Of a DNA stretch of 64,000 nucleotides, positions 16,860 to 26,625 are shown one piece after another (positions within the stretch are counted from its first letter, which is position 1; each line of letters starts with the position of its first letter). This DNA comes from an uncultured delta proteobacterium. GTDB taxonomy: Bacteria; Desulfobacterota; Desulfobulbia; Desulfobulbales; Desulfocapsaceae. The notes below the pieces were generated by a model. It was given only the letters and a program-made list of their open reading frames with translations. It was not told the DNA's origin and ran no database searches. Location of the stretch: contig CAIUQR010000138.1 in NCBI GenBank assembly GCA_903901335.1, positions 1-64,000 of the forward strand. Direction: 5' to 3'. Position numbers and translations under genes: made by a program.

Positions 16860-18320
16860 TTACCCAGGAAGGGGCAGAAGAACGGTAAATGCAGTGCCAC
16901 GCCCCAGTTCGCTTTCCACTTTGATATTTCCTTGATGGGCTTCGACAATACTTTTCACAATCGCAAGGCCTAAACCAGTACCATGTATTTCACGGGTCTG
17001 CTTGTCTTTCACTCGGTAAAAACGGTTGAATATCCTGCCCAGATCCTCTTCTGGGATACCAAAACCCGTGTCGCTGACTTTAACCTTCAGATACTCGTTT
17101 TCTACGCCTGCAGAAATGGTGATTGTACCTCCTTCCGGCGAATATTTGATCGCATTGGTAATCAGATTGGTAAAAACCTCTTCCATCCCCTGACGATTGG
17201 CCAGAATTACAGGAAGATTTGGCGTTGATTCAAAACGGATACCAATATTTCTCTCTTGGGCTCCTGCACCGTGAAACTTGACCTGGTCAGCCAGCAGATC
17301 CTGCATCGCAACGGTTTCTTTTTCATGGGTGATCAGACCGGATTCAATCCGGGCCAGGTCTAGAAGCTCAGAGACCAGATTGGTCAGGTTCAGAATCTTC
17401 CCTGATGCCCGCTCTAGAATTTCTCGTTGCTTTTCGGTCACATTTCCGGCAAGGCCATCGAGAATGATCTTGATCTGCATCAGCAATGAATTCATCGGGC
17501 TGCGGATTTCGTGAGACACCATCGAGACGAAATCTGATTTCATCTGGTCAATTTTTTTCAGGGCCGTGATGTCATGCAGAACGGTTATGGTTCCGAGGTT
17601 GAGTCCGGTTCGTCCTCGAAACGGCGCACATCGGGCACTCAGGATCACCCCGTCCACTCCTTCCGGGATCAGCTCCCTGGTTATTTCAACATATGTGTCC
17701 ATCGGCATGGAGAGGGCCTGGTCGATCAGCTGACTGAGCGTCTCGTCGGCAATGCAATCGCTGACATTATGGCCGATCACGCTTTCACCATGGTGTCCTA
17801 TCATATGTAAAAAAGCAGGATTGGCCAGCACGATGCGCTTATGGTCATCGGTAGTCATGACGCCATCCGTCAGACGGTTGACCACCATCCGCAATCGGGA
17901 TCGACTGTCGGCAATATCCTGCAGGGCATGGGTATATTTGATCGCTTTTCCGACTACCGCCCGCAGTTGTTCCGGATCAAAGGGTTTGGGGATGAAATCG
18001 AAAGCCCCCTTTTTCAAGGCCTCAATTGAATGCTCTATGGTTGCATAGCCGGTAATTACTATCACAACGGTATCAGGGTGCAGATCGCGTACCCTGGAAA
18101 GGACATCAAAACCAGAAATGGTAGGCATCATCAAATCGAGCAGGATAATATCAAAATGCCGCTCTTCGATCATCCGCAACCCCTGCTCCCCGTCAGGGGC
18201 AATGGCCACATCAAAACCAAGATCCGAGAGCACCATCTGGCAGCCTTCTCGTATCCGCGCCTCATCATCCACCACAAGGATCTGGGGGATAAACATATTC
18301 GCTAATACTTCATCAGTCAT
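16860..18320 (-). CDS. Hybrid protein: receiver, PAS and histidine kinase domains
   Basis: 486 residues. An N-terminal receiver (I-L-V-V-D-D-E at 14-20, phospho-acceptor D62 in L-L-D-L-M-M-P) is followed by a PAS domain (about 145-265), HisKA with M-V-S-H-E-I-R-S-P and HATPase_c with N-box N-L-I-T-N-A-I-K-Y, G1 D-T-G-F-G-I-P and G2 G-T-G-L-G-L-A. A receiver preceding a kinase suggests it is modulated by an upstream kinase, possibly the PAS kinase encoded 18 bases upstream. Cytoplasmic, no membrane segment. Confidence 0.9.
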   Translation of the reverse strand: MTDEVLANMFIPQILVVDDEARIREGCQMVLSDLGFDVAIAPDGEQGLRMIEERHFDIILLDLMMPTISGFDVLSRVRDLHPDTVVIVITGYATIEHSIEALKKGAFDFIPKPFDPEQLRAVVGKAIKYTHALQDIADSRSRLRMVVNRLTDGVMTTDDHKRIVLANPAFLHMIGHHGESVIGHNVSDCIADETLSQLIDQALSMPMDTYVEITRELIPEGVDGVILSARCAPFRGRTGLNLGTITVLHDITALKKIDQMKSDFVSMVSHEIRSPMNSLLMQIKIILDGLAGNVTEKQREILERASGKILNLTNLVSELLDLARIESGLITHEKETVAMQDLLADQVKFHGAGAQERNIGIRFESTPNLPVILANRQGMEEVFTNLITNAIKYSPEGGTITISAGVENEYLKVKVSDTGFGIPEEDLGRIFNRFYRVKDKQTREIHGTGLGLAIVKSIVEAHQGNIKVESELGRGTAFTVLLPLPG

Positions 18321-18338
18321 TGCTCTTCAGTTCCTTCA

Positions 18339-19862
18339 TTATCCAATCGACAAGTAAAGAATATCTTTTGGAATTCTTGCAGACGGCAGCTCCAGCATGA
18401 TAGTTGTGCCTTCAGGGCCTGTCTTTTTTACGAAAATACGCCCCTGATTTTCTTCCATTATTCCGTACGCCATACTCAAACCGAGTCCAGTGCCTTTCCC
18501 AAGTTCTTTGGTTGTGAAAAACGGATCGAAAATCTTAGAGATATTCTCCTCGGGTATTCCAGATCCGGTATCTATCACTTCAAGAAAGGCCTTTTCTCTC
18601 TCTTTCCCCTGATAGACCCTGAAGGTCAGAGTTCCCGTTCCCTCCATCGCGTCCAAAGCGTTTATGATCAGGTTGATCACGATCTGACAGAGTTGATTAA
18701 TATCGGCGTTGATAAAAATCGGATCGGCAGACAGTTCTTTCACAACCTTGACATTCATAAATCGTTTCTGGTCATGAATGAGCCTCAGGCCCTCTTCAAC
18801 CAGCTTATTAAGCTGAAAGATCTTCTTGGACGGGTTCGTCTGTCTGCTGTAGGCAAGGAGATTTTTGACGATCTCTTTACATCGTCCTGCATCTTCGAGG
18901 ACATAGTCCAAGTTTTTTCTCAAAGGATGACCTGTTTCCAGCTTTTCCTGCATCATATTTCCATAGAGCAGGATACTTGTCAGCGGGTTATTGATCTCAT
19001 GAGCGACACCGGCAGCCAGTCTCCCTAACGACGCCATCTTCTCAGACTGGACGAGTTGACTCTGCGTTTCCATTAATTTTTTTTCTACGGCCTGTTTTTC
19101 CCGTAAGTCGTTGAATATCGCGGCCGTTGCCGCCTCTTTTTCATCCTCATAGATGATTGCCGCAGTCATCTCCACCGGAACCTCAACACCATTTTGGGTG
19201 ACAATATTAACAGTTGTCAGTGGAAGTTTCCCCCTCCCGCCAAAATTTTCGTCCCGGAGTTTTTTCATGATCTCCCTGGCGGTTCCTTGCGGGTAAAAAT
19301 CTTCGATATTGAAGGTCCTTGCATCTGTAACCGAATACCCGAAAAGTTCTTCGGCAGCATGGTTCATCAAGATAATCGTACCGCTCCGGTCCGCGGCAAT
19401 AATGGCCTGGACCGAACTCTGAACCACCTTGTCGATCAATTCCCAGACACCGCTGTACATCTTCTCCAGCGTTTTTACCCGCGTAACATCACGAAAGCTT
19501 TCAATAACATATTTGACCTCACCATCGTCACCAAGGATTGGAGAAAAGACCCGGTCTTCCCATCGCTCCTTTCCGTCGGGGTCCTTGATTTTCAAAAGCA
19601 CCGACTGTCCCGTCTTATATTTTATGGTTTTCTGCAATGGACATTGCTTGTCGGTGCAGGAAAAGTGCTGATAAGGAAAATGCTGGCGAAAAATCTCTTT
19701 GCAAGTCTTTCCAGCAACCTGAGACAAACGCTGATCGATCTGTTTAAGAAAGATCTCATTTGCAGCAATAATGGTCTTGTCGGATTTCAGGATGAGAGTC
19801 GGAAACGACATGGAGTCAAAGACCCGCAACCTCCAGTCAAAATCTTTTTCAATTAGTACCAT
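18339..19862 (-). CDS. Soluble double-PAS NtrB-like sensor histidine kinase
   Basis: 507 residues. PAS1 (about 15-130) contains the cysteine cluster C54, C69, C74 (C-K-E-I-F-R-Q-H-F..., [10 protein letters not shown]). PAS2 spans about 150-265. HisKA has [10 protein letters not shown] and HATPase_c has the N, G1 (D-T-G-S-G-I-P) and G2 (G-K-G-T-G-L-G-L) boxes. No transmembrane helix, so it senses a cytoplasmic signal. It lies in a run of regulators with ACT-domain proteins and a hybrid kinase. Confidence 0.9.
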   Translation of the reverse strand: MVLIEKDFDWRLRVFDSMSFPTLILKSDKTIIAANEIFLKQIDQRLSQVAGKTCKEIFRQHFPYQHFSCTDKQCPLQKTIKYKTGQSVLLKIKDPDGKERWEDRVFSPILGDDGEVKYVIESFRDVTRVKTLEKMYSGVWELIDKVVQSSVQAIIAADRSGTIILMNHAAEELFGYSVTDARTFNIEDFYPQGTAREIMKKLRDENFGGRGKLPLTTVNIVTQNGVEVPVEMTAAIIYEDEKEAATAAIFNDLREKQAVEKKLMETQSQLVQSEKMASLGRLAAGVAHEINNPLTSILLYGNMMQEKLETGHPLRKNLDYVLEDAGRCKEIVKNLLAYSRQTNPSKKIFQLNKLVEEGLRLIHDQKRFMNVKVVKELSADPIFINADINQLCQIVINLIINALDAMEGTGTLTFRVYQGKEREKAFLEVIDTGSGIPEENISKIFDPFFTTKELGKGTGLGLSMAYGIMEENQGRIFVKKTGPEGTTIMLELPSARIPKDILYLSIG

Positions 19863-19865
19863 TTC

Positions 19866-20381
19866 TTACAAACCATCAGCCTGTGGAATAATAAAGGTTT
19901 CCGTAAGGTGTTCCACCGCAGGTCGGGCACTCTTTTCCGGGAGAATGATATTTATACTGGTTCCCGTACATCCTGAGGCAAGAACGTTGAAATGCGCTTT
20001 CTCGAGCGCATCAAATGCAGCACTGGCAATACCATAACGATCCTGAAAGTGCGGACCATGAAAAGAGATCATCTCAACAGGAAAGTCAAGAGTAAGAATT
20101 GTTCGGTCATCGTTTTTAGCCGCATTCTCAATCCGCTGTCGATGAAAACTTCCGGATTTCTCATCAAAAACCACACAGAATTGCAGAAAATTCTCATTTA
20201 TCTCCTGGGAAAAAACCAAATCAAAGCTACCATTTTCTTCCGCCATGGCCTGGATGTGTGTCCCCCAATACTCGGTGTGCTCAATGGGAAAAATGAGAGT
20301 GAACAATGAAAGTCCGGTTTTTTCCCTGAAGCCGTAAATCCGAACTTTTGATTCCCAATATACCGCCGCTGTTTCCAACAT
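19866..20381 (-). CDS. ACT-domain protein (aspartokinase-like regulatory domains)
   Basis: 171 residues with no catalytic kinase domain. The C-terminal half is a recognisable ACT fold: M-I-S-F-H-G-P-H-F-Q-D-R-Y-G-I-A, then A-F-D-A-L-E-K-A-H-F-N-V and I-N-I-I-L-P-E-K. This mirrors the regulatory domain of aspartate kinase. The N-terminal half is a less clear second ACT. Likely an amino-acid or small-ligand sensor in the regulatory run with the two kinases. It ends four bases before the PAS kinase start. Confidence 0.65.
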   Translation of the reverse strand: MLETAAVYWESKVRIYGFREKTGLSLFTLIFPIEHTEYWGTHIQAMAEENGSFDLVFSQEINENFLQFCVVFDEKSGSFHRQRIENAAKNDDRTILTLDFPVEMISFHGPHFQDRYGIASAAFDALEKAHFNVLASGCTGTSINIILPEKSARPAVEHLTETFIIPQADGL

Positions 20382-20406
20382 AGTGTCTCCCCGATGCTGT
20401 GAAGGC

Positions 20407-20886
20407 TTACTGATTGATCATTTTCAGATCAGGCTCCGAGAAAAACGGGGCATGATTGGATGGCAAATCAAGTACTTTTAGCAGTTCTTCGACAGCCGGC
20501 TCCAGAAGTTGATAATCGGTGTTGATGGCAAGAGACGAGAGGGAGGTGCAAAGAGCGTGGATCGGAATCCGGGCTTTTTCGAGAATACTGATCACCCGCC
20601 CTAGTAGAATAAAACTATGATGATGAGGAAAGACGGTGATGGTCCCGACCGGGGTGATTATCTTACAGCGGTGTTCCGTAGATATGTGCGACTTCACCAG
20701 CCCTTCAACGCGGGTAAAATCATTTACGGCTACACAGAAACTACTGACAGAACCAGTCTTTGAATTTTTTAAGGACAGGAAAGTCAGATTAATTCGATTT
20801 TCAGCAAAACAACGAAGGAAGGAAGACAGAGTAATGTTGGTCGGAGTATTCCTGTAGAGGTTGTATTGAACCAGTTCAGAGCTCAA
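20407..20886 (-). CDS. Second ACT-domain protein, companion of the neighbouring ACT gene
   Basis: 159 residues if it starts at TTG 20884-20886, which has a GGGGGG ribosome site six bases upstream. The longest frame would start at 20973 inside the terminator hairpin of the upstream gene, which is unlikely. N-terminal ACT: N-I-T-L-S-S-F-L-R-C-F-A-E-N-R-I-N-L-T-F-L; C-terminal ACT: S-F-I-L-L-G-R-V-I-S-I-L-E-K-A-R-I-P-I. It is about the size of its downstream neighbour and probably forms a complex with it. Ligand unknown. Confidence 0.6.
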   Translation of the reverse strand: MSSELVQYNLYRNTPTNITLSSFLRCFAENRINLTFLSLKNSKTGSVSSFCVAVNDFTRVEGLVKSHISTEHRCKIITPVGTITVFPHHHSFILLGRVISILEKARIPIHALCTSLSSLAINTDYQLLEPAVEELLKVLDLPSNHAPFFSEPDLKMINQ

Positions 20887-20974
20887 TTTTATCCCCCCGA
20901 CCCGAATCTTTCCGATATTTTCTGAACAGGCATTTTGCATACAATAAGCCGGATGGATAGGTCGATTGTGCAAA

Positions 20975-21010
20975 ACACCGGTCTCTCGAAGGCTTCCGAA
21001 AGACCGGTGT
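20975..21010 (-). terminator. Terminator of the MetF/Hdr/receiver transcription unit
   Basis: Arms ACACCGGTCT and AGACCGGTGT are perfect 10-bp complements around 16 bases that themselves fold (CTCGAAGG/CTTCCGAA). Minus-strand transcription meets TTTT right after the stem. It lies eight bases after the receiver gene stop. Confidence 0.8.
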
Positions 21011-21017
21011 CTAATGT

Positions 21018-21404
21018 TTACTGCAGATTATCTTTCACGATTTCCATGAGTTTGTCCAGATCAATCGGTTTCGGGACAAAGTCGTCGGCCAAGGTGGTTT
21101 TTCCACCCATATGGGTGTAATTGGTCGAGTTAATGGCATCGGTGACAGCAGTCAGCAGGACGATGATAATGCCCTTATACTCCTCAGAATTTTTCAATTC
21201 GTTACAGAGTGTATATCCGTCCTTTCTGGGCATCATGACATCGAGGATAACCAGTGCCGGACGTTCCTTTTTAATCTCGTCCATTCCCTCCACGCCGTCA
21301 TAGGCCTTGGCCACCCGGAAATTCTCACTCTCCAGTTTAATGGCAAGCGATTCCACCAGATCCGGATCATCATCCACAACCAATATAAGTTTTTTATCGC
21401 TCAT
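21018..21404 (-). CDS. CheY-like response regulator
   Basis: 128 residues, single receiver domain. It has the acidic triad V-V-D-D-D at 9-13, phospho-acceptor D55 in V-I-L-D-V-M-M-P, Thr in L-L-T-A and Lys in V-P-K-P-I. An insert (I-N-S-T-N-Y-T-H-M-G-G-K-T) precedes the last strand and is unusual for CheY. AAGGAGG lies upstream of ATG 21404, 46 bases after metF. It is the last gene of the MetF/Hdr unit before the terminator, so it may report folate/Hdr pathway status to the neighbouring kinases. Confidence 0.9.
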   Translation of the reverse strand: MSDKKLILVVDDDPDLVESLAIKLESENFRVAKAYDGVEGMDEIKKERPALVILDVMMPRKDGYTLCNELKNSEEYKGIIIVLLTAVTDAINSTNYTHMGGKTTLADDFVPKPIDLDKLMEIVKDNLQ

Positions 21405-21450
21405 GCGTCAATTCCTCCTTACACAAAATGATTTTTAGTTACGGGTTTGT

Positions 21451-22374
21451 TTAAACTTGAGGCCGGGGAAGGAGTCCTGCCCTGTCAACAATCTCTTTCA
21501 CTTTCTCTTCCCAATCGATAGCCATGATATGGAATCCGGCTATGCCTTCGATTTTTTTCAGCCGATCAATGGTTTCAATACAGATAGTAATGCCTTCTTC
21601 CGGCTGTTTTTCCTTCGGAACCGATCCCATCCTGTCAACAAGATCCTGAGGGACGTCCATGCCGGGAACCTTGTTTTTCATGTAGCGAGCGGCACCGACC
21701 GATTTCATCGGGGTCACGCCGGCGAGGATGTAAACTTGTTTATGCAGTCCGCGCCTTCGTACCTGCTCCATCCATTTTTCAAATTTATCGACGTTAAAGA
21801 TACACTGGGTCTGGATGAAATCGGCTCCGGCCGCAACCTTTTTGGCCAGCCGCAGTACACGCAGCTCAAAGGGATCGGCAAAGGGGTTGGCCGCCGCCCC
21901 GATGAACATCTTTGGAGGCCCTTTGATGTCTGCCCCACCCTGGAACTTGCCCTCATCCCGCATGGCCTTGACCATCTGGATCAGCTGGATGGAATCGAGA
22001 TCGTGGACGTTAGCGGCCATGGGATGGTCACCGAATTGGGTGTGATCGCCTGACAGGCAGAGCATCGTGTCAATGCCCAGGGAGTAGGCCCCGATAATGT
22101 CGGCCTGCATGGCCAGCCGGTTGCGGTCACGGGTAACCATTTGATAGAGGGGATTGAGGCCCTCCTGTTTCAACAGGACAGAGGCGGCAAGACTTGACAT
22201 CCTTACCATCGCCGTCTGATTGTCAGTTACATTGATGGCATCGACAACACCCCTCAGGTATCCCCCCTTTTCCCTGACATGATCGGGAAGACAACCCCGA
22301 GGAGGACCGCATTCAGATGTGACTGCCAGATTTCCCGAGACTAAGACTTTCTCTAAATGACTTTCAGTTTTCAT
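21451..22374 (-). CDS. metF: MetF-type methylenetetrahydrofolate reductase, Hdr-linked form
   Basis: 307 residues, a TIM-barrel protein of the MTHFR family. Visible family features are S-E-C-G-P-P-R-G near the N-terminus, I-N-V-T-D-N-Q-T-A-M-V-R-M, R-D-R-N-R-L-A-M-Q-A-D, C-L-S-G-D-H, I-G-A-A-A-N-P and F-I-Q-T-Q. It would reduce 5,10-methylene-H4folate to methyl-H4folate in the methyl branch of the Wood-Ljungdahl pathway (or the reverse). Its ATG overlaps the metV stop by 4 bases, so MetF and MetV are translationally coupled, as in acetogen metVF operons. Confidence 0.85.
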   Translation of the reverse strand: MKTESHLEKVLVSGNLAVTSECGPPRGCLPDHVREKGGYLRGVVDAINVTDNQTAMVRMSSLAASVLLKQEGLNPLYQMVTRDRNRLAMQADIIGAYSLGIDTMLCLSGDHTQFGDHPMAANVHDLDSIQLIQMVKAMRDEGKFQGGADIKGPPKMFIGAAANPFADPFELRVLRLAKKVAAGADFIQTQCIFNVDKFEKWMEQVRRRGLHKQVYILAGVTPMKSVGAARYMKNKVPGMDVPQDLVDRMGSVPKEKQPEEGITICIETIDRLKKIEGIAGFHIMAIDWEEKVKEIVDRAGLLPRPQV

Positions 22375-23039
22375 GCTGCCAGATCCTCTCTTATAATCTT
22401 ACGGGGACCGCCACCACCTGCTGGTCTCCAATCTTTTGCCGGTATGATTTTGAGGTACTGATCTTCCAGGCCCAGTGCCTTGAGTCTGTCCCAGATCAGC
22501 TGCCAGGCGCAGTCAACATCTTTGCTGATTTCGCATTTTCCGGTCACCGAACCGCCGCATGGTCCGTTCATCAACCGTTTTGAACATCTGGCGATGGGGC
22601 AGATTCCTCCTGTCATTCCCAAAAGACAATTCCCGCATCCCTGGCATCTTTCCGCCCAGACACCCTGCCTTTCTGAGGCGCCCATGAATTTGGTATTCAG
22701 GGCAGGAAAGACCGGCTTATCCTTATAGCGACGGGCCACTTCCTGGACACCGCAGCCACAGGCCATGGACATGACCGCGTCAACCCCATCAATCATAGGC
22801 AAAAGCTCGTCAATGTACTCGGGGTCGCACTGTCGCTCCAGGGTATGCTCCCTGATCTCGATGGTGGTTCCGCTTTGCAGAAGGGCCATTTTTAAACCGG
22901 AGGCGAGAAGTCCGACTTCCTTGCGCCCGCCGGCACTGCAGACCGTCACACATTCATTACAGCCCACCAGCAGAATGCGTTTAAAAGGTCTGACATATTC
23001 AATAAGTTCTTCCAAGGGCTTTCGTTCAGCAGTGATCAT
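22371..23039 (-). CDS. metV: MetV, cysteine-rich partner of methylenetetrahydrofolate reductase
   Basis: 222 residues. The cysteine array is typical of the MTHFR C-terminal/zinc-Fe-S domain: C-N-E-C-V-T-V-C, S-M-A-C-G-C-G-V-Q, C-Q-G-C-G-N-C-L-L-G-M-T-G-G-I-C-P-I-A-R-C and G-P-C-G-G. In Moorella and Acetobacterium MetV binds Fe-S/Zn and contacts MetF to pass electrons. It lies 30 bases downstream of mvhD, in the order hdrA-mvhD-metV-metF, and probably bridges the Hdr/Mvh electron module to MetF. Confidence 0.85.
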   Translation of the reverse strand: MITAERKPLEELIEYVRPFKRILLVGCNECVTVCSAGGRKEVGLLASGLKMALLQSGTTIEIREHTLERQCDPEYIDELLPMIDGVDAVMSMACGCGVQEVARRYKDKPVFPALNTKFMGASERQGVWAERCQGCGNCLLGMTGGICPIARCSKRLMNGPCGGSVTGKCEISKDVDCAWQLIWDRLKALGLEDQYLKIIPAKDWRPAGGGGPRKIIREDLAA

Positions 23040-23069
23040 TGTGATTAACTCTCCTTGTTGTTTGTACTG

Positions 23070-23516
23070 TCAACACGCTATTGGCTGAGACGCCTGCATG
23101 GCCAGGGGACGGACCGGGCTTGGTCCCAGCTTTCGAATTTTTTCCGTCATATCGATTGCAATCTGCGCAAACAGATAGCCCATTCCGGCGGACATCTTGA
23201 CCATTTCGAGCCGTTCACTCCCGATCCCTATTTCGTCCAGATATTTCTGGACATACTCCACTCGGCGGCTGGCACGATTGTTGCCGTTTTTAAAGTGGCA
23301 GTCACCATCCAGACACCCGGCCACATAAACGCCATCCGCACCTTTTTCAAAGGCCTTGATAATATGAATGGCATCGACCTTGCCGGAGCAGGGGACCCGT
23401 ATGATTTTGACGTTAGGTGAATATTCAAGCCGTTGACTGCCGGCCATATCCGCCGCTGTGTATGCACAATAGTGGCAGCAGAACGCCACTATCACCGGTT
23501 CAAAATTTTCCATCAT
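23070..23516 (-). CDS. mvhD: MvhD-type hydrogenase iron-sulfur subunit
   Basis: 148 residues, the F420-non-reducing hydrogenase D-subunit family. Cys motifs are F-C-C-H-Y-C-A-Y, V-P-C-S-G-K-V-D and G-C-L-D-G-D-C-H, which together bind a [2Fe-2S] cluster. In complexes without MvhAG it links HdrA to the partner oxidoreductase. All Cys positions are coded by Cys, unlike some selenocysteine variants of this family. The start overlaps the hdrA stop by 4 bases. Confidence 0.9.
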   Translation of the reverse strand: MMENFEPVIVAFCCHYCAYTAADMAGSQRLEYSPNVKIIRVPCSGKVDAIHIIKAFEKGADGVYVAGCLDGDCHFKNGNNRASRRVEYVQKYLDEIGIGSERLEMVKMSAGMGYLFAQIAIDMTEKIRKLGPSPVRPLAMQASQPIAC

Positions 23517-26500
23517 GCAACCATCCTTTCAAAAAGTTGTTCAAGCTTTGCCACGATCCGGTCATCCTCGAATTGCATGAGTTGGATCGCCTTAGCAGGA
23601 CACTCTGAGGCGCACAAGCCGCATCCATGGCATTTGGCCGGATCGATTTCCGAATACCCGTCCGCATTGATAAAGGGGACATCAAAGGGACAAGCGCGAA
23701 CACAAATCAGACAGGCGGCGCATTTCGTGCTGTCCACCCGGGCAACGGCTGCGCCGAGATTGATCGCATCCCTGGCGAGCAATAACTGGGCCCGCGAAGC
23801 CACCGCCTGCGCCTGGGTCACACTCTCCCGGATTGTTTTCGGGCTGTGGGCGGTTCCCGCCACATAGAATCCCGGTACCGGCAGATCAACCGGTCGCAGC
23901 TTCACATGGTCTTCCAGGAAAAAACCGTCCTGGGTGCGTGGCAGCTTGAATATCCGAGCCAGATCTTCGGTGGAATCCTCATCGGCTATCAGGCCGGTGC
24001 TGAGACACAACCGATCAGCGGTGACCGTGATGGCCCTTCCCAGTATCGGATCGGTGAAGGTGACCTCCACCTGCTTGCCGACCGCCTGGACCTGCGGCAG
24101 ATGATCAAGCGAATACCGCACGAAAATCACACCCTGTTTGCGCGCTTCCAGATAGTATTCCTCCTGGAACCCATAGGTGCGCATATCGCGATAGAGAACA
24201 AAGATTCGGGTCTCCGGATTGAGCTTGCGGATCTGCAAGGCATTCTTGATTGCAGCCTGACAGCAGATACGGGAACAATTCGGGTTTTCTGGGATGCGAG
24301 AACCGACACACTGGATCATGACCACGTTATCCCAACTCTTCACCGTCTCCGGATTGTCGGCAAGCAGTGTATCGGTCTCCAACTGGGTCCCGACCGCTTC
24401 GGACTCACCGAGCAGGTATTGCTTCGGACGATTGGCCAGGGCGCCGGTGGCCAGGATGGTTACACCATGCTGGATAGTGCGGTAGAACATCTGGGGTCCG
24501 ACCTGCATCCCGGTCTTGAACATACCTGGCATCCCGGAGTGATCGACGATGATGGCACGAGTAATGACTTGGATATTAGCATGGGCTTTCGTCTGTTCGA
24601 TGAGATTATCGACAAACGGTCGCACTTCACTACCGCTCAAGGTTGTATGAATATTTTTTGCCATCCCACCCAGGGAATTGGTTTTTTCGGCGATATAGAC
24701 CTTGAACCCCTGGTCGGCCAGACGCAGAGCAGTGGTCATGCCGGTTACACCGCCGCCGACCACCAGAACATCCTTGTTGATTGGAAGGCTGTGATCCTTG
24801 AGCGGATGCGACTCGGCAACCGCGCCAACCGCCATCCGCATAAGATCTTTGGCCTTCCGTGTGGCCTTTTCCGGCAGGTGGGCGTGGACCCAGGTAGCCT
24901 GATCACGGATATTGGCAATTTCCACCAGATATTTATTCAATCCGGCCTTGCGGATGGCCTCCTGGAACTTGGCCTCGTGTGTCCGGGGAGAACAGCCGCC
25001 GATCACCACCCGGTTCAGGCCGTTTTCAACGATACTTTTCTGGATCTGTTCGATGGACTGGCGACTACAGCCGTGCCCTTGGGGTTCGGCTACAACCACA
25101 TTGGGTAGAGATTTCGAATACTCAGCGATCTCGAGAACATCCAGGACACCGCCGATATTTTCACCACAATCGCAGATGAAGACACCGATGCGCAGAGCCT
25201 CGTCGGTCACATCACGTTCGGGAGGCAGATCCCCGTCCGGATCCTTCAACGATACTTTCAGATCCTTGCCAGCCATACAAGCTGCAGCACTGGCTTGGGC
25301 CATGGTCTCCGGAATGTCCTTCGGACTCTCCATCATACCGCAAACATAGATACCCGGCCTGGACGTCTCCACCGGACTGAATTCCTCGGTCACTGCAAAA
25401 CCCGATGGATTCAAGGTAAGCCCCATTTTCAGAGACAGTTCGCGAACATCGTCGGCAATCTTGAAACCGGTGGAGAGCACCACCATATCAAAATCCTCAT
25501 TCTTCATTTCGCTCGTGTCATCGGTAGTGTAGCTCAGGCGAAGACCGTCCTGGTTGTCGTCTCGAAGAATACTGTGGGGCCGGCTGCGGATAAGGCGAAC
25601 ACCGTGCTTATTTTTCGCCCTTTCCAGATAGAGCTCGTAGTCCTTACCGAAGGTCCGCATATCCATATAAAAGATCGTGGTCTCAATATCGTCCTGAAAA
25701 CGCTCCTTAGTGACGATGGCCTCCTTCAGCGCAATCATACAGCAGGCGCTGGAACAGTATGACGCCGCTCCCTTTTGCAGCCCCCTGGAACCAACGCATT
25801 GAATCCAGGCGACTTTTTTTGGTTGTTTTCCGTTGGATGGACGAACCAGTTGTCCCATGGTCGGTCCGGAGGCAGACATGATCCGTTCGTATTCGAGATT
25901 GGTTACCACGTCGGGTTCAACTGAGTAGCCTAAATAATCCAGACCGCTTGGATCGAACAGGGCGGCACCTGCAGAGAGAACGATGGAACCGCATTGAATC
26001 TCGAATTTTCTCCCTATATCGTCCGGACTGATTGCGCCAGCCGGACAAACTTTAATCAATGCGTTAATATCGGAACATTTTTCTAAATCTACTGAAAAGG
26101 ACTGTGGGATTGCCTGCGGGTAACGCATGCAGGTCGGCGCTCGATGATCCAATCCCGGCGTAAAACGGACGCACTCCGGAAAGTGTTTATGACACTCGCC
26201 GCAAGCCGTGCATTTATCCAGATTTATATAACGAGGAGCCGTCTCCAGGGAGACGGTAAAATTCCCTTTGTCACCTCGAACACCTTTGACGCTTGTCATC
26301 GTCAACAGTTCGATATGCTGTTTTCGTCCGCTTTCTGAAAGATTTGGAGAGAGCGTACAGAGATCGCAGTTATTGGTGGGAAAGGTCCTATCCAACTGGG
26401 TCATCAGACCGCCGATGGCATAGGCCTTGTCAACAAGAATGACATCCTTTTCGGCCTCTGCCAGATCCAGAGCCGTTCGTATTCCGCCAAGGCCGCCGCC

Positions 26501-26557
26501 GATAACCAGCACCTTGTTATGGCCTTGAACTCCATTCATATTTTGTATTTCAACCAT
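23513..26557 (-). CDS. hdrA: HdrA-type flavoprotein, long form with two FAD domains (electron-bifurcating heterodisulfide-reductase-like subunit A)
   Basis: 1014 residues. FAD/TrxR motif 1 starts at 16 (V-L-V-I-G-G-G-L-G-G). HdrA-type C64/C67 lies in N-N-C-D-L-C-T-L-S-P, and a C-T-A-C-G-E-C motif follows near 116. A second flavoprotein half (V-L-V-V-G-G-G-V-T-G-M near 597) is followed by a C-terminal 2[4Fe-4S] ferredoxin (C-A-A-C-L-I-C-V-R-A-C-P and C-H-G-C-G-L-C-A-S-E-C-P). Long duplicated HdrA proteins are the bifurcating flavin subunits of acetogen and sulfate-reducer complexes. Operon partners are MetF-like, MvhD, MetV and MetF. Confidence 0.9.
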   Translation of the reverse strand: MVEIQNMNGVQGHNKVLVIGGGLGGIRTALDLAEAEKDVILVDKAYAIGGLMTQLDRTFPTNNCDLCTLSPNLSESGRKQHIELLTMTSVKGVRGDKGNFTVSLETAPRYINLDKCTACGECHKHFPECVRFTPGLDHRAPTCMRYPQAIPQSFSVDLEKCSDINALIKVCPAGAISPDDIGRKFEIQCGSIVLSAGAALFDPSGLDYLGYSVEPDVVTNLEYERIMSASGPTMGQLVRPSNGKQPKKVAWIQCVGSRGLQKGAASYCSSACCMIALKEAIVTKERFQDDIETTIFYMDMRTFGKDYELYLERAKNKHGVRLIRSRPHSILRDDNQDGLRLSYTTDDTSEMKNEDFDMVVLSTGFKIADDVRELSLKMGLTLNPSGFAVTEEFSPVETSRPGIYVCGMMESPKDIPETMAQASAAACMAGKDLKVSLKDPDGDLPPERDVTDEALRIGVFICDCGENIGGVLDVLEIAEYSKSLPNVVVAEPQGHGCSRQSIEQIQKSIVENGLNRVVIGGCSPRTHEAKFQEAIRKAGLNKYLVEIANIRDQATWVHAHLPEKATRKAKDLMRMAVGAVAESHPLKDHSLPINKDVLVVGGGVTGMTTALRLADQGFKVYIAEKTNSLGGMAKNIHTTLSGSEVRPFVDNLIEQTKAHANIQVITRAIIVDHSGMPGMFKTGMQVGPQMFYRTIQHGVTILATGALANRPKQYLLGESEAVGTQLETDTLLADNPETVKSWDNVVMIQCVGSRIPENPNCSRICCQAAIKNALQIRKLNPETRIFVLYRDMRTYGFQEEYYLEARKQGVIFVRYSLDHLPQVQAVGKQVEVTFTDPILGRAITVTADRLCLSTGLIADEDSTEDLARIFKLPRTQDGFFLEDHVKLRPVDLPVPGFYVAGTAHSPKTIRESVTQAQAVASRAQLLLARDAINLGAAVARVDSTKCAACLICVRACPFDVPFINADGYSEIDPAKCHGCGLCASECPAKAIQLMQFEDDRIVAKLEQLFERMVA

Positions 26558-26625
26558 TTTCTTATCACCGATTTCACAGGGTCAATCGTATATAATCCTT
26601 TTTAATGTCGTAAATCGCACCAGTA

